A DNA stretch of 64,000 nucleotides from Anaerolineae bacterium. GTDB taxonomy: Bacteria; Chloroflexota; Anaerolineae; 4572-78; J111. The notes under the pieces were generated by a model that was not told where the DNA came from, made no database searches, and worked only from the letters and a program-made list of their open reading frames with translations. Shown here piece by piece: positions 17,497 to 26,374 of the stretch. Position numbers and translations under genes: made by a program. Each line of letters opens with the position of its first letter. The first letter of the stretch is position 1. The stretch is taken from NCBI GenBank assembly GCA_023382535.1, contig JAHDWA010000041.1, forward strand, positions 1-64,000, given 5' to 3'.

Positions 17497-19911
17497 ATGG
17501 ACCAGATGACCCGCCGGGAATTTATCAATTTAAGCGCCAAAACCACGGCGATCGGTGCGGCGATAGTGGCAACCAGCAGCGGTACCTGGGCTTTGCTCGA
17601 TCAAACTGGCGCCTCCGCAACACCACAGGGTCAAGCTGCTGCCGCTGAACCATTAGCTGAAACCTGGGTCAAAACGACCTGCGCCTTATGTCCCTCCGGC
17701 TGCGGCCTTGACGTGCGGGTGGTCAACGGTAAGGCGGTCAAGATTGAAGGGAATCCACTGCATCCCCTCAACCAGGGCGTCTGCTGCCTCAAAGGGCAGG
17801 CTGCCCTGGAAGTGCTTTACAGCCCGGAGCGGCTGCACCACCCCCGGCTGCAAACCGGCCAGCGCGGCAGCGGTGATTGGAAAGAGATTTCATGGGAAGA
17901 AGCTCTCGACCTTGTCGCCGAACACCTGCACGATCTTCGTCAGAACGGCCAGGCTCACACCGTCGCCTTTTTGCATGGCGATACTCGGGGCCAGGTACGC
18001 GCTCTGATCAGCCGTTTTATGACTGCCTACGGCTCGCCCAACGTCATCTCCCGTCACAGTCTTGACGAGCAGGCCGCCCGGCTGGCAATGTTTTTGACCC
18101 AGGGCATCAACGGCCTGCCGGTCTACGATTTGAACAATGCCCGCTATGTCATCGCCTTTGGCGGCAACCTGCTCGAGTCAAGCCGCAATGTCATCAGCCA
18201 CCTGGCGGCGCTGGCCTTTCTGCGCCGTGGCCGTCCCGACCGGGGTAAACTGGTCGCGGTCCATCCCCGCCTGTCGCTCACCGGGGTCAAGGCCGACGAG
18301 TGGATCCCTATCCGTCCCGGCACTTACGGGGCGTTAGCCCTGGGTATCGCCAACGTTATCATCAACAGTGGCCTGTATGATGAAGCTTTTGTGCGCGATT
18401 TTACCTTTGGGTTTGAAGATTTCGAGGACGAGGCAGGAAATCAGCATCAGGGTTTTAAGAACCTGGTCCTGGAGCAATATACGCTCGACCGGGTGGAGGC
18501 CCTTACCGGCGTGCCCACTGCCGACATCGCCCGCCTGGCAGGAGAGTTTGCCACTAACCGGCCTGCCCTGGCTGTGCTGCCCGTCGAACCTGGCGGCCTG
18601 GGCAGCGGCGTTAGTCTCTACACTGCCCTGGCCATCCACTCGCTCAACGCCCTGGTCGGCTCAATTGACGCGCCAGGTGGAGTGTTAGTACAACGCTTTC
18701 CCAAGTTGGCCGAGTGGCCGGATTTTAACCTCGATGCCGTAGCAAAAGCCAGCCTGGCTCAACCTCGAATGGATAGCGCTTCCGCGCAGCGTCCCGCAAG
18801 GGATGGGGCCGGTTCTGCGGAACTGCCGTTGGCCCTGTCGGCTGAGCAAAATTTGGCCGAGTACCTCCTGTCCGGCCAGCCCTATCCGGTCAATACACTT
18901 TTTCTGTACAACACCAACCCGGTCTATGATGCTCCCGATGGAGCGCGCCTGGCCGAGGCCCTGACCCATATCCCTTTCGTGGTCAGTTTTGCCTCGACCC
19001 TGGACGAGACTTCGGCCCATGCCAACCTGATTTTGCCCGCCAGCACTTTTCTGGAAGTTTGGGGCGACGACTACATCGAAGGGACCGGTTACGCCGGCGT
19101 GTCGCTGCGCCGGCCGGTGGTTGAGCCGGCCTACAATACCCGCAACCCGGCCGAGGTGCTGTTGAACTTGGCGGCGATGATCGGCGGGCCGCTGGCCGAG
19201 GCTTTGCCCTGGTCGAGTTACAAGGAACTGGTCGGAGCGCGCCTGGCCGGCTTGGACCTGGATTGGGCCAAATTTGAGGCCAATGGAGCCTGGTCGGAAA
19301 TGGTCTATTTCCATGCCGAGCCGGGCAGCCCGGCTTGGTCGCAAGTGGTTGGGCGCGACCGGCTGAATGCGCCTAAAGATGGCCGGTTCGATTTCTTCTC
19401 CCGCGAATTGTTTGCCGCCTTTCAGTCGCCCACCGATTTGGACTGCCTGCCCCATTTCGACCTGCCTCCCATCTTGACCGATAACAGTGCCAACACCTAT
19501 CCACTTTTGCTGGTGACACAGAATCTTATCACTCAAACGCGGGGCTGGGAAGGGATCATTCCCACTCTGCAAGAGACCTACGGCCTGCAAACTAACCGGA
19601 AATGGTCGAGTTGGGTGGAGATCAATCCGCGCGCCGCCGAGTCGCTGGGGGTGCAAGATGGCGATTGGGTTTGGGTCGAGTCAACAGAAGGCCGGGTGCA
19701 GGTTCCGGTGCGGCTGTTCGAGGGTTTGTGGCCTAATGCGGCCTTTATTCCCCCCGGTCAGGGCCACCGTACCCTGATCAAGTGGGGACGCGGTGCAAAA
19801 ACTAACCTGGTGGTCGGGGCAAACCCAAACCAGTTGTTGCCCTCATGCACCGAGCCGCTGAGTGGCCTGGTCGCTTCCAGCCCCACCCGCGTCCGTATCT
19901 ATAAAGTGTGA
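17497..19911 (+). CDS. Twin-arginine-exported molybdopterin oxidoreductase (Psr/Phs/Qrc-like)
   Basis: The protein has about 804 residues. Its N-terminus, M-T-R-R-E-F-I plus a hydrophobic stretch, is a twin-arginine signal. C-A-L-C-P-S-G-C near residue 57 and a later V-C-C-L-K-G supply a [4Fe-4S] site. By eye, Asp190 in R-H-S-L-D-E-Q falls where polysulfide and thiosulfate reductases have the Mo-binding Cys, so catalysis at Mo is doubtful or uses another ligand. With the next two genes it forms a catalytic/FeS/NrfD set like PsrABC or QrcBCD. I use the ATG at 17497, not a GTG 30 bases earlier that would overlap the cytochrome. A repeat is inserted in frame at 18771-18824. Confidence 0.85.
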   Translation: MDQMTRREFINLSAKTTAIGAAIVATSSGTWALLDQTGASATPQGQAAAAEPLAETWVKTTCALCPSGCGLDVRVVNGKAVKIEGNPLHPLNQGVCCLKGQAALEVLYSPERLHHPRLQTGQRGSGDWKEISWEEALDLVAEHLHDLRQNGQAHTVAFLHGDTRGQVRALISRFMTAYGSPNVISRHSLDEQAARLAMFLTQGINGLPVYDLNNARYVIAFGGNLLESSRNVISHLAALAFLRRGRPDRGKLVAVHPRLSLTGVKADEWIPIRPGTYGALALGIANVIINSGLYDEAFVRDFTFGFEDFEDEAGNQHQGFKNLVLEQYTLDRVEALTGVPTADIARLAGEFATNRPALAVLPVEPGGLGSGVSLYTALAIHSLNALVGSIDAPGGVLVQRFPKLAEWPDFNLDAVAKASLAQPRMDSASAQRPARDGAGSAELPLALSAEQNLAEYLLSGQPYPVNTLFLYNTNPVYDAPDGARLAEALTHIPFVVSFASTLDETSAHANLILPASTFLEVWGDDYIEGTGYAGVSLRRPVVEPAYNTRNPAEVLLNLAAMIGGPLAEALPWSSYKELVGARLAGLDLDWAKFEANGAWSEMVYFHAEPGSPAWSQVVGRDRLNAPKDGRFDFFSRELFAAFQSPTDLDCLPHFDLPPILTDNSANTYPLLLVTQNLITQTRGWEGIIPTLQETYGLQTNRKWSSWVEINPRAAESLGVQDGDWVWVESTEGRVQVPVRLFEGLWPNAAFIPPGQGHRTLIKWGRGAKTNLVVGANPNQLLPSCTEPLSGLVASSPTRVRIYKV
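18771..18824. repeat. In-frame insertion of a GGATAGCGCTTC-type repeat
   Basis: The stretch opens with GGATAGCGCTTC and continues with GCGTCCCGCAAGGGATGG. The reverse complement of 49381-49406 in this window begins with the same GGATAGCGCTTC followed by GCATCCC. Here it is translated in frame as an Ala/Ser/Arg/Gly-rich segment of the molybdoenzyme, between conserved-looking parts. Confidence 0.6.
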
Positions 19912-19926
19912 GACGGAGATTTTGTT

Positions 19927-20613
19927 ATGACTCGATGGGGAATGGTCATTGACCTGGATAAATGTTTTGCCTGCCAAAGCTGTACGGTCGCATGCCGGAT
20001 GGAGAACAACACGCCCATTGCCGGCCCCGATCAAGCCGACCAAGGCCGGGCGATTTTGTGGAACGAGGTTCTGCCTTTTGTCGAAGGGAAGTATCCCAAA
20101 GTCAAGATGACCTTTATTCCCCGGCCATGCCAGCACTGCGACAACCCGCCCTGCGTTAAGGTCTGCCCGGTACAGGCGACCTACAAGGATGAAGAGGGGC
20201 TGGTTCGGATGGATTACGAGCGTTGTATCGGCTGCCGTTTTTGTACCGTAGCCTGTCCCTACCAGGTGCGCTACTTCAACTGGTACGAGCCGGAATGGCC
20301 GGAGGAGTTAAAAGCGCATCTCAACCCCGACCCGGAAGTCGCTCCCCGGCCCAAAGGGGTAGTTGAGAAATGTACCTTCTGTTTTCACCGTCTCATCAAA
20401 GCGCGGCGTCAGGCCGAAGCCGAAGGACATACTTTCACCGCCACCGACTATGTGCCTGCCTGCGTCCAGACCTGTACCGGCCATGCCCGCTACTTTGGCG
20501 ACCTGGATGACCCCGCCAGCCTGGTCTCACAGTTGGCCGCCAGTCCCCGCGCTTTCCGCCTGCTCGAAGAAATGGGGACCGAGCCGAAAGTATACTACTT
20601 GAAACAGGGGTAA
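19927..20613 (+). CDS. Four-cluster iron-sulfur subunit (PsrB/DsrO-like)
   Basis: The 228-residue ferredoxin-like subunit has four cysteine groups: C-F-A-C-Q-S-C-T-V-A-C near residue 14, C-Q-H-C-D-N-P-P-C-V-K-V-C near 69, C-I-G-C-R-F-C-T-V-A-C near 101, and C-T-F-C with C-V-Q-T-C near 151-182. This is the standard arrangement for [4Fe-4S] subunits of DMSO-reductase-family complexes and DsrO. It has no signal peptide, unlike typical DsrO, so it may be exported together with its twin-arginine partner. It should wire the molybdoenzyme to the NrfD-type membrane subunit. Confidence 0.88.
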   Translation: MTRWGMVIDLDKCFACQSCTVACRMENNTPIAGPDQADQGRAILWNEVLPFVEGKYPKVKMTFIPRPCQHCDNPPCVKVCPVQATYKDEEGLVRMDYERCIGCRFCTVACPYQVRYFNWYEPEWPEELKAHLNPDPEVAPRPKGVVEKCTFCFHRLIKARRQAEAEGHTFTATDYVPACVQTCTGHARYFGDLDDPASLVSQLAASPRAFRLLEEMGTEPKVYYLKQG

Positions 20614-20619
20614 CTTGGG

Positions 20620-20694
20620 AAAGCAGTGATCGGTGAACGGTAATCAGTCAGACTATTCACTACCGCTGTTCACTGCTAATTGATTACTATTTTC
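20620..20694. repeat. Imperfect palindrome of GTGAACGG/AATCAGT words
   Basis: The gap between the FeS and NrfD genes is filled by two imperfectly complementary stretches (AGCAGTGATCGGTGAACGG near 20621, and CCGCTGTTCACTGCT near 20663-20677). It belongs with the other word-iterated palindromes in the window. It leaves room for a stem-loop within the operon transcript. Confidence 0.5.
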
Positions 20695-20708
20695 ACGGGA
20701 GTAACGCG

Positions 20709-22049
20709 ATGGACCACCCAGCTCGCGAATCAGAACTTGAACGGACCGTTTTAGGGTCTATCCGCCGTACCACAATGCCGTTTTGGGTAGTTTTAGGAGG
20801 GCTGGGTTTGATTGTGCTCTGGGGCCTGTTTTCGATGGGGCAGCAGTGGTGGCTGGGATTGGGTGTTACCGGCCTTAACCGGCCCATCTACTGGGGCGTC
20901 TATCTCAGCAACTTTGTTTTCTTTAGCGGTATCAGTATGGCCGGTACCCTTATTTCGGCCATTCTGCGCCTGACCGAGGCCGAGTGGCGGCGACCGATCA
21001 CCCGCATCGCCGAAACGATCACCTTTTTTGCGCTGGTCATGTGCCTCATGCAAATCTTGTTCGATTTGGGCCGCCCGGATCGGTTCTTCTACCTTTTTAT
21101 CTGGGGCCGTTATGCCTCCCCCTTCTTGTGGGATGTGACCGCTATCAGCCTCTACCTGATTAGCAGCGGCTTTTACCTGTATCTGCCCATGCTGCCCGAT
21201 CTGGCCCGCTTGCGCGACCGTGTGACCGGCGTCCCGCCCTGGCGGCGCTGGCTCTACCGTACGCTGGCCCTGGGTTGGCACGGCGGTCCTGAGCAGCATC
21301 GTCGCCTGGAAAAAGCCATTAGTGTGATGGCGGTTCTCATCATCCCTATCGGCGTCTCGGTTCACAGTGTTGTCTCCTGGATCTTTGGCATGACCATGCA
21401 GCCGATGTGGCACAGCACGATTCTGGGACCCTATTTTGTGGTCGGAGCCATTTTCTCCGGTATTGCCATGCTCTTTATCCTGATGACTATTCTGCGCCGG
21501 GCCTGGCGCTTGGAAAAGTGGTTTGGCGACAAGCAGTACAACTACCTGGGAATGCTCCTGCTGGCCCTGACCCTGCTGTGGGGCTATTTTACCTTCGCCG
21601 AACATCTGACCACCGCCTATGCCACCCTCGTTCACGAGGCCGAAGTAGTCGAACTGCGGCTGACGGGCGAATATGCCGTCTGGTTCTGGCTGATGGTGGT
21701 CTGCAACTTTGTCCTGCCTATGCTCATCCTGCCCTGGCGTAAAGGACGCACGCCCACTGGTACGTTTATCGTTTCGGTGGCTATTGTTATCGGCATGTGG
21801 ATCGAACGCTACATTATCGTTGCTCCCAGCCTGACCCGACCCGCATTGGGCTTTGAACCGGGGACCTATACGCCGAGTTTGGTCGAAATCGGCCTGACCC
21901 TGGGTTCATTGGCCCTCTTCGCCCTGCTGGTGCTGGGTTTCTTCAAACTCTTCCCCATCATCTCGCTTTGGGAAGTGGAAGAGGGTGAAACGATTGAAGC
22001 CATCAAGCAAAAAGTCAGAGAGTTGTTCGTCGCCGGGGCCGGCCGTTAA
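20709..22049 (+). CDS. NrfD/PsrC/DsrP-like membrane subunit
   Basis: The 446-residue protein has about ten hydrophobic helices and the NrfD-family pattern, including the early G-L-N-R-P-I-Y-W-G-V-Y and G-R-P-D-R segments. Such subunits bind quinone and dock an iron-sulfur subunit outside the membrane. It follows the FeS gene after a repeat-filled gap, with GGGAGT before the ATG. It would connect the molybdoenzyme/FeS pair to the quinone pool. The charged C-terminal tail (W-E-V-E-E-G-E-T-I) faces the cytoplasm or periplasm, I cannot tell which. Confidence 0.88.
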   Translation: MDHPARESELERTVLGSIRRTTMPFWVVLGGLGLIVLWGLFSMGQQWWLGLGVTGLNRPIYWGVYLSNFVFFSGISMAGTLISAILRLTEAEWRRPITRIAETITFFALVMCLMQILFDLGRPDRFFYLFIWGRYASPFLWDVTAISLYLISSGFYLYLPMLPDLARLRDRVTGVPPWRRWLYRTLALGWHGGPEQHRRLEKAISVMAVLIIPIGVSVHSVVSWIFGMTMQPMWHSTILGPYFVVGAIFSGIAMLFILMTILRRAWRLEKWFGDKQYNYLGMLLLALTLLWGYFTFAEHLTTAYATLVHEAEVVELRLTGEYAVWFWLMVVCNFVLPMLILPWRKGRTPTGTFIVSVAIVIGMWIERYIIVAPSLTRPALGFEPGTYTPSLVEIGLTLGSLALFALLVLGFFKLFPIISLWEVEEGETIEAIKQKVRELFVAGAGR

Positions 22050-22060
22050 GGAGAACCGCC

Positions 22061-22243
22061 ATGGCAGCTTTAGCCTATTGGATCATTGATACAGCCGGTG
22101 TTGGCTCATTTATTGCCCTGCTGATTCCCGGCGTCGCTTTCATCGCCTACATCCTCACCGTGCGCTGGGTTCAGGCTGCGCCCCCGGAGCGGCCAGTCCT
22201 ATCAGACCCTTCCGTTGTTCCCGCAGGAGGCGAAACCCCATGA
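22061..22243 (+). CDS. Small single-helix membrane protein
   Basis: The 60-residue protein has one long hydrophobic segment (about residues 12-36) followed by a Pro-rich tail. GGAG lies nine bases before the ATG. Its stop overlaps the next gene's ATG (ATGA), so it belongs to the operon. It looks like a small structural subunit of the membrane complex. I recognise no family. Confidence 0.6.
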   Translation: MAALAYWIIDTAGVGSFIALLIPGVAFIAYILTVRWVQAAPPERPVLSDPSVVPAGGETP

Positions 22244-24330
22244 AAGTCCCAGGCTTGTTACTTGTCTTCGCCTTAATGGGGATGACGCTCCTGGCTATCG
22301 CTCCTGCCCTGGCTCAAACACGGCCCGTCGGATTGAGTCAGGTTGATGTCGAACCGGGCAACTACTGTGCCGGTTGCCACACCGCCCCCGATACTCGCCC
22401 AGCCCATGGGCTGGACTGGAACGGTGGTACGTTAGCCGGGCGAGGAGTGGTCAGCCCCTGCCCGGCGGTTAACAAAATCAATGAAGAGATTTATTACACC
22501 GAGCGGCTGCTATTGGCCGTTGACCGCGCCCGGTCTGCCCTGCCCGGCTGGGTGGACGCAAGCCAGGCCGATGCCCGTCTGGCTGCCGCTCGTCAGGGTT
22601 ACAGCCGCCTGCTCGATACGCCGACTTCCAGCCTTACCGCCTTCACCGCCGAAGCCCAAACCCTTCGTTTCCGGCTGGGCAAAAGTTATACCCAGCTTAA
22701 TCAACTCAATGACTCGGTCAAGCGTGATTACGTGCTGGTCGCCGCCGGGCTGATCACCCTGTTCCTGTTGGGGTCGCTGTTCTGGGGATTGCGCCGGACA
22801 GCCTCGTTTGCGCACGGCCGCCGGCTCCACTTGAGCTTCAGAACACTGCTTTTTGTCACCGGAGTCTTTATCCTGTTTGTCCTGCCTATCTTCCAGGTCT
22901 GGCCGCGTGAAATTCAGACCAGCAGCGTTGAGGAGCAGGCCCGCCAAACGGCCCTCGATGCCGCCAGCCGCACGGCTGAGGCGGCCGACCGCGCCTTGGC
23001 TCGCGCCTGGGAGCTAGGCCGGCTGGGGGCAGCCTGGGTCAACACTGATGCAGATCAAGCTGAAGCCGCCCTAACTACCGCCTTGATTGCTGTGGAGGAA
23101 AAAGAAGGCAATACTGCTGCTTTATGGGGCGAAATGCAGGCGGCTTACGAAGGAACAATTGGCTCCACAGCGGCACAACAGAAGGCTGGACTGGTGGCTG
23201 GCCACCTCGATGCGGTCAACTCGCGCGCCTGGGCGTTGCGCCTGATCGCTGCCGAATGGGCGACCACTGACCCGGTTCAGGCTCAAAAAATCCTGGCCAA
23301 GGCGGTGCAGGTAGCCGAGAGCGGCTCCGGTCTTTATCGCGACCTGGACTTGCGCGCCATCGCCGTCACCTGGGCGGCGCTCGACTCGGACCAGGGTTTG
23401 ACCATTGCTGAACGGGTATCTGATCCGGCTCTGCGTGCTTGGGGGTTATGGGAGATAGCCGATGTCACCGGTAACGCTGCCCTGTACGATCAGGCGGTGG
23501 AGGCCGCCCGGCAAGTGGCAGACCCGATATCTCATGCCCGCTTATTGCGTGAAATTGCCGTCCATTCCGGCAATAAAGCTCTGTTTGACGAAGCGCGAAA
23601 TGTTTTGGCCGAAGTCCAGGGTGCGGCGCTGGCCTATGCCCTCAGCGACTTGGCTGCTGCTTCCGGTCAGACTGGCCTGGTTGACCAGATTGACCCGGCT
23701 TATCCCGCTGCCCGTGCTGCTGCCCTGTTTCGCCTGGGACAGTTTGAGACGGCCTGGGCTGAAACCAGCAAAATTACCGACCCGTTCGAGCAGGCTCAGG
23801 CGCAGTCCGCTATCGCCGGAGGTTGGGCTAATGTCGAGGCCGCTCACCAGATAGCCGATCCTACGCTGCGTGACCTGGCCCTCCGGGATATAGCGATTAC
23901 CACAAACGATATAGCCCTGGCCCAAACGATTGAGTCGCCCTACTACAAGGTCCAGGCTTTAACTGCTCTGGGCCAGTATCAGGCCGCCTGGGCCGGGGCC
24001 GCCCATTTAAAGGATACTTATCCTCTCCGTGCGCTGGGTATTGCCTGGGCCGATTCCGACCCACAGGCGGCGCTGCGAGTGGTGGAAGAGTTGGAACGTG
24101 AGGCCGATAAAGCCGCCGTACTGCGCGAGGTTGCCCGCGTAACCGGCGACGAGGACCATTTTGAACGGGCCTTGGGCATGGCCCTGGCTGCTCGGGTGCG
24201 GGGTGATGCCCTGGCGGCTGTGGAAGCATCGCTGGCATTGGCTGTAGCCTTTGATCCGCTTGATTCAATCAAAGCCGAGGCTGCTTTTACTCAAGCTTAT
24301 GAGGCCGCGCAGCAAATTTCGGTGAAATGA
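22240..24330 (+). CDS. Cytochrome c domain fused to two membrane helices and a large helical-repeat domain
   Basis: The 696-residue protein has a signal peptide (1-25), one heme motif C-A-G-C-H (43-47) and a helical region with an isolated Cys at 74. Membrane helices follow at about 165-184 and 202-220, separated by an Arg/His-rich loop that should be cytoplasmic. Residues about 230-696 are a run of short Ala-rich helices with recurring A-L-R/I-A-x-x-W/D-x-x motifs, like HEAT/ARM or TPR-type solenoids. By the positive-inside rule both the heme and the solenoid are outside. It starts inside the stop of the 60-residue gene and precedes the second dsrM. I know no described Dsr subunit of this design. 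Confidence 0.75.
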   Translation: MKVPGLLLVFALMGMTLLAIAPALAQTRPVGLSQVDVEPGNYCAGCHTAPDTRPAHGLDWNGGTLAGRGVVSPCPAVNKINEEIYYTERLLLAVDRARSALPGWVDASQADARLAAARQGYSRLLDTPTSSLTAFTAEAQTLRFRLGKSYTQLNQLNDSVKRDYVLVAAGLITLFLLGSLFWGLRRTASFAHGRRLHLSFRTLLFVTGVFILFVLPIFQVWPREIQTSSVEEQARQTALDAASRTAEAADRALARAWELGRLGAAWVNTDADQAEAALTTALIAVEEKEGNTAALWGEMQAAYEGTIGSTAAQQKAGLVAGHLDAVNSRAWALRLIAAEWATTDPVQAQKILAKAVQVAESGSGLYRDLDLRAIAVTWAALDSDQGLTIAERVSDPALRAWGLWEIADVTGNAALYDQAVEAARQVADPISHARLLREIAVHSGNKALFDEARNVLAEVQGAALAYALSDLAAASGQTGLVDQIDPAYPAARAAALFRLGQFETAWAETSKITDPFEQAQAQSAIAGGWANVEAAHQIADPTLRDLALRDIAITTNDIALAQTIESPYYKVQALTALGQYQAAWAGAAHLKDTYPLRALGIAWADSDPQAALRVVEELEREADKAAVLREVARVTGDEDHFERALGMALAARVRGDALAAVEASLALAVAFDPLDSIKAEAAFTQAYEAAQQISVK

Positions 24331-24343
24331 ATAAGAGAGGTGA

Positions 24344-24988
24344 ATGATGGATCTTGTTTTGATAACTCGTATCACCGCCCTCGCTGGCCTAGGGATATGC
24401 GTGATAGGTCTGACCCTCCGGCTGCGGCAGATTCTTAATCGCCCGTTCAAAAAAGATTTGTCCAGACCCCGTGGTTCCATCGGGCGAGGTATTCTGTACG
24501 CTTTTACTTTGGGCATGGCGCCCTGGGAAAAAGAGAGCACTCGCATTCATTGGATAGCTTATTTTCGCGGGATTCTCTTTCATGTTGGTGTGTTTTTGGC
24601 CCTGGCCGTCCTCTTTGCCAGCCCCTGGCTCGAATCTGTCCCTACGCTGCTTCTGCGGCTAGCCGTCATCGTAACCGGGGTTGGCGCGGTAGCCGGATTT
24701 GCCGGTATCCCGATGCGCCTGGCCGAGGCCAATCTGCGGGTCCTCAGCCTGCCTGATGACTACTTTTCAGTTTTCCTGACCTCGTTGTTTGTAGCTCTGG
24801 CCTGTGCGGCCCTCCTGTGGCCGGTAACTCTACCCGGCTTTTACCTGGTCGCGGCGGTTATGTTGGCCTATATTCCATTTAGCAAAATCCGCCACTGTGT
24901 CTACTTTTTTTATGCTAAATTCTTCTTTGGGCTTAACTTCGGTCGCCGGGGGGTGATTGGACAGCCTAAGAGTACTTACTCTGATTAA
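24344..24988 (+). CDS. dsrM: Second DsrM-like membrane cytochrome b
   Basis: The 214-residue protein has about five hydrophobic helices. H-W-I-A-Y-F-R-G-I-L-F-H and P-F-S-K-I-R-H-C-V give histidines and a motif typical of DsrM/NarI-type heme b proteins. It differs in length and sequence from the DsrM at 14069, so this is not a recent local duplicate. GAGAGG precedes an ATG-ATG pair; either could start. It is followed nine bases after its stop by a second dsrK, forming a second DsrMK-type module after the helical-repeat cytochrome. Confidence 0.78.
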   Translation: MMDLVLITRITALAGLGICVIGLTLRLRQILNRPFKKDLSRPRGSIGRGILYAFTLGMAPWEKESTRIHWIAYFRGILFHVGVFLALAVLFASPWLESVPTLLLRLAVIVTGVGAVAGFAGIPMRLAEANLRVLSLPDDYFSVFLTSLFVALACAALLWPVTLPGFYLVAAVMLAYIPFSKIRHCVYFFYAKFFFGLNFGRRGVIGQPKSTYSD

Positions 24989-24997
24989 GGGGATGCC

Positions 24998-26323
24998 ATG
25001 TCTAACGAGAAATTTACCGCTGAACGTTTCCAGCTAACCGATGAGAAGGCGGAGTTGGCACTCGATGTGCTCCGCCAGCGCCTCAATCAGCAATTGGAGG
25101 CAGCTCTGGAAGTGTGTGTGCGCTGCGGCCTTTGCGCCGACGCGTGCCACTACTACGTGGCTAATCCCAAGCCGGAGCATGTCCCGGCTTTCCGTGCCGA
25201 AAAGCTGCGCCAGATTTATCGGGGCTTGAGCGACGCCTTGGGTCAAGTCGCTCCCGGCTGGGTCGGGGCAGCCAATTTGGACCAGGAGATGGTGCAAAAG
25301 CTGATGTACGCCGCTTTTGGAACCTGCACTATGTGCGGTCGTTGTGTACTCAACTGCCCTATGGGAGTTGATACCCGCCAGATTATCCGTACCGCGCGGG
25401 CCATGCTCACCGCGATAGATATGACTCCCGAAGGTCTCAAGGCCACGGTCAACGTTCACCTGGATATGGGCAATAATATGGGCGTGACTGAAGAGGATTA
25501 CGTTGAGACTCTGGAATGGATGGAAGAAGAACTTCAGGCGGAACTGGATGATCCGACGGTTAAAATCCCGCTCAATAAAAAGCATGCTCGCGTGATTTAT
25601 ACCTTCAACCCCCGCGAAGTGAAATATTTTCCTTATCTCATCCAGGCGGCAGCCAAAATTTTTAACGCTGCGGGCGAAGATTGGACTCTCAGCACCGAAA
25701 GCTGGGATGCCACCAACTACGGTCTTTTCTCCGGCGACGATGCCGCCTCTCGCCAGATTGCCGCTAACCTGGAACGGGCCGTTAACAACCTGGCCGCCAG
25801 TACACTGGTTATGGCCGAGTGCGGTCACGGCTACCGGTCGCAGCGCTGGGAGGCCGAAAACTGGCTGGGTCACAGCTACCCCTTTCCGGTCATCAGCTTT
25901 GTCGAGCTGCAGGCCCAGTACATCAAGGAAGGGCGCATCAAGCTCGATCCGACAGTTAACACCAAGCGCGTCACTTATCACGATCCCTGCAACCAGGCCC
26001 GCAGCGGCGGGATTATTGAAGAACCCCGTTATATCCTGCATCGCACGGTGATGGATTTTGTGGAGATGGAGCCGCACGGCAGCGAAAATTACTGCTGCAG
26101 CGGCGGGGGCGGTATGCTGTCTATGACCGAATTTGCCAAGGAGCGGATTGCCGCCGGCAAAGTCAAAGCCGAACAGATTAAAGCGACGGGCGCAGAAATC
26201 GTGGCCACCTCCTGCCATAACTGCCTGGATCAGTTGGACGAAATCAAACGCCATTATAAGTTGCCTGTGAAAATTCAAAATTTGAGCGAATTGGTAGCAG
26301 CGGCTGTTGTCTGGCCGCGCTGA
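24998..26323 (+). CDS. dsrK: Second DsrK-like iron-sulfur protein (HdrD family)
   Basis: The 441-residue protein shares the plan of the first DsrK. It has C-V-R-C-G-L-C-A-D-A-C near residue 38 and C-T-M-C-G-R-C-V-L-N-C-P near 110. A CCG domain follows with H-D-P-C-N-Q-A-R near 329, Y-C-C-S-G-G-G-G near 367 and C-H-N-C near 407. The N-terminus is shorter and the sequences have diverged. Two DsrMK modules in one operon suggest two routes for electrons into or out of DsrC or a related thiol carrier. The clusters would sit in the cytoplasm against DsrM. Confidence 0.85.
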   Translation: MSNEKFTAERFQLTDEKAELALDVLRQRLNQQLEAALEVCVRCGLCADACHYYVANPKPEHVPAFRAEKLRQIYRGLSDALGQVAPGWVGAANLDQEMVQKLMYAAFGTCTMCGRCVLNCPMGVDTRQIIRTARAMLTAIDMTPEGLKATVNVHLDMGNNMGVTEEDYVETLEWMEEELQAELDDPTVKIPLNKKHARVIYTFNPREVKYFPYLIQAAAKIFNAAGEDWTLSTESWDATNYGLFSGDDAASRQIAANLERAVNNLAASTLVMAECGHGYRSQRWEAENWLGHSYPFPVISFVELQAQYIKEGRIKLDPTVNTKRVTYHDPCNQARSGGIIEEPRYILHRTVMDFVEMEPHGSENYCCSGGGGMLSMTEFAKERIAAGKVKAEQIKATGAEIVATSCHNCLDQLDEIKRHYKLPVKIQNLSELVAAAVVWPR

Positions 26324-26374
26324 TCCCCTTCGACAGCAGGAGCCGAGGGAAAATCGTTAGCGTAGGTAAGCGAG

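Noticed and set aside
18685..19656. Open frame on the minus strand inside the dsr molybdoenzyme gene
   Set aside because: No domain signature; antisense shadow of a GC-rich coding region.
20793..21635. Open frame on the minus strand across the NrfD gene
   Set aside because: Very His/Gln/Gly-rich, no recognisable fold; antisense shadow of membrane-helix codons.
25034..26278. Long open frame on the minus strand across the second dsrK
   Set aside because: Shadow of the real gene, which has clear cysteine motifs and operon position on the plus strand.
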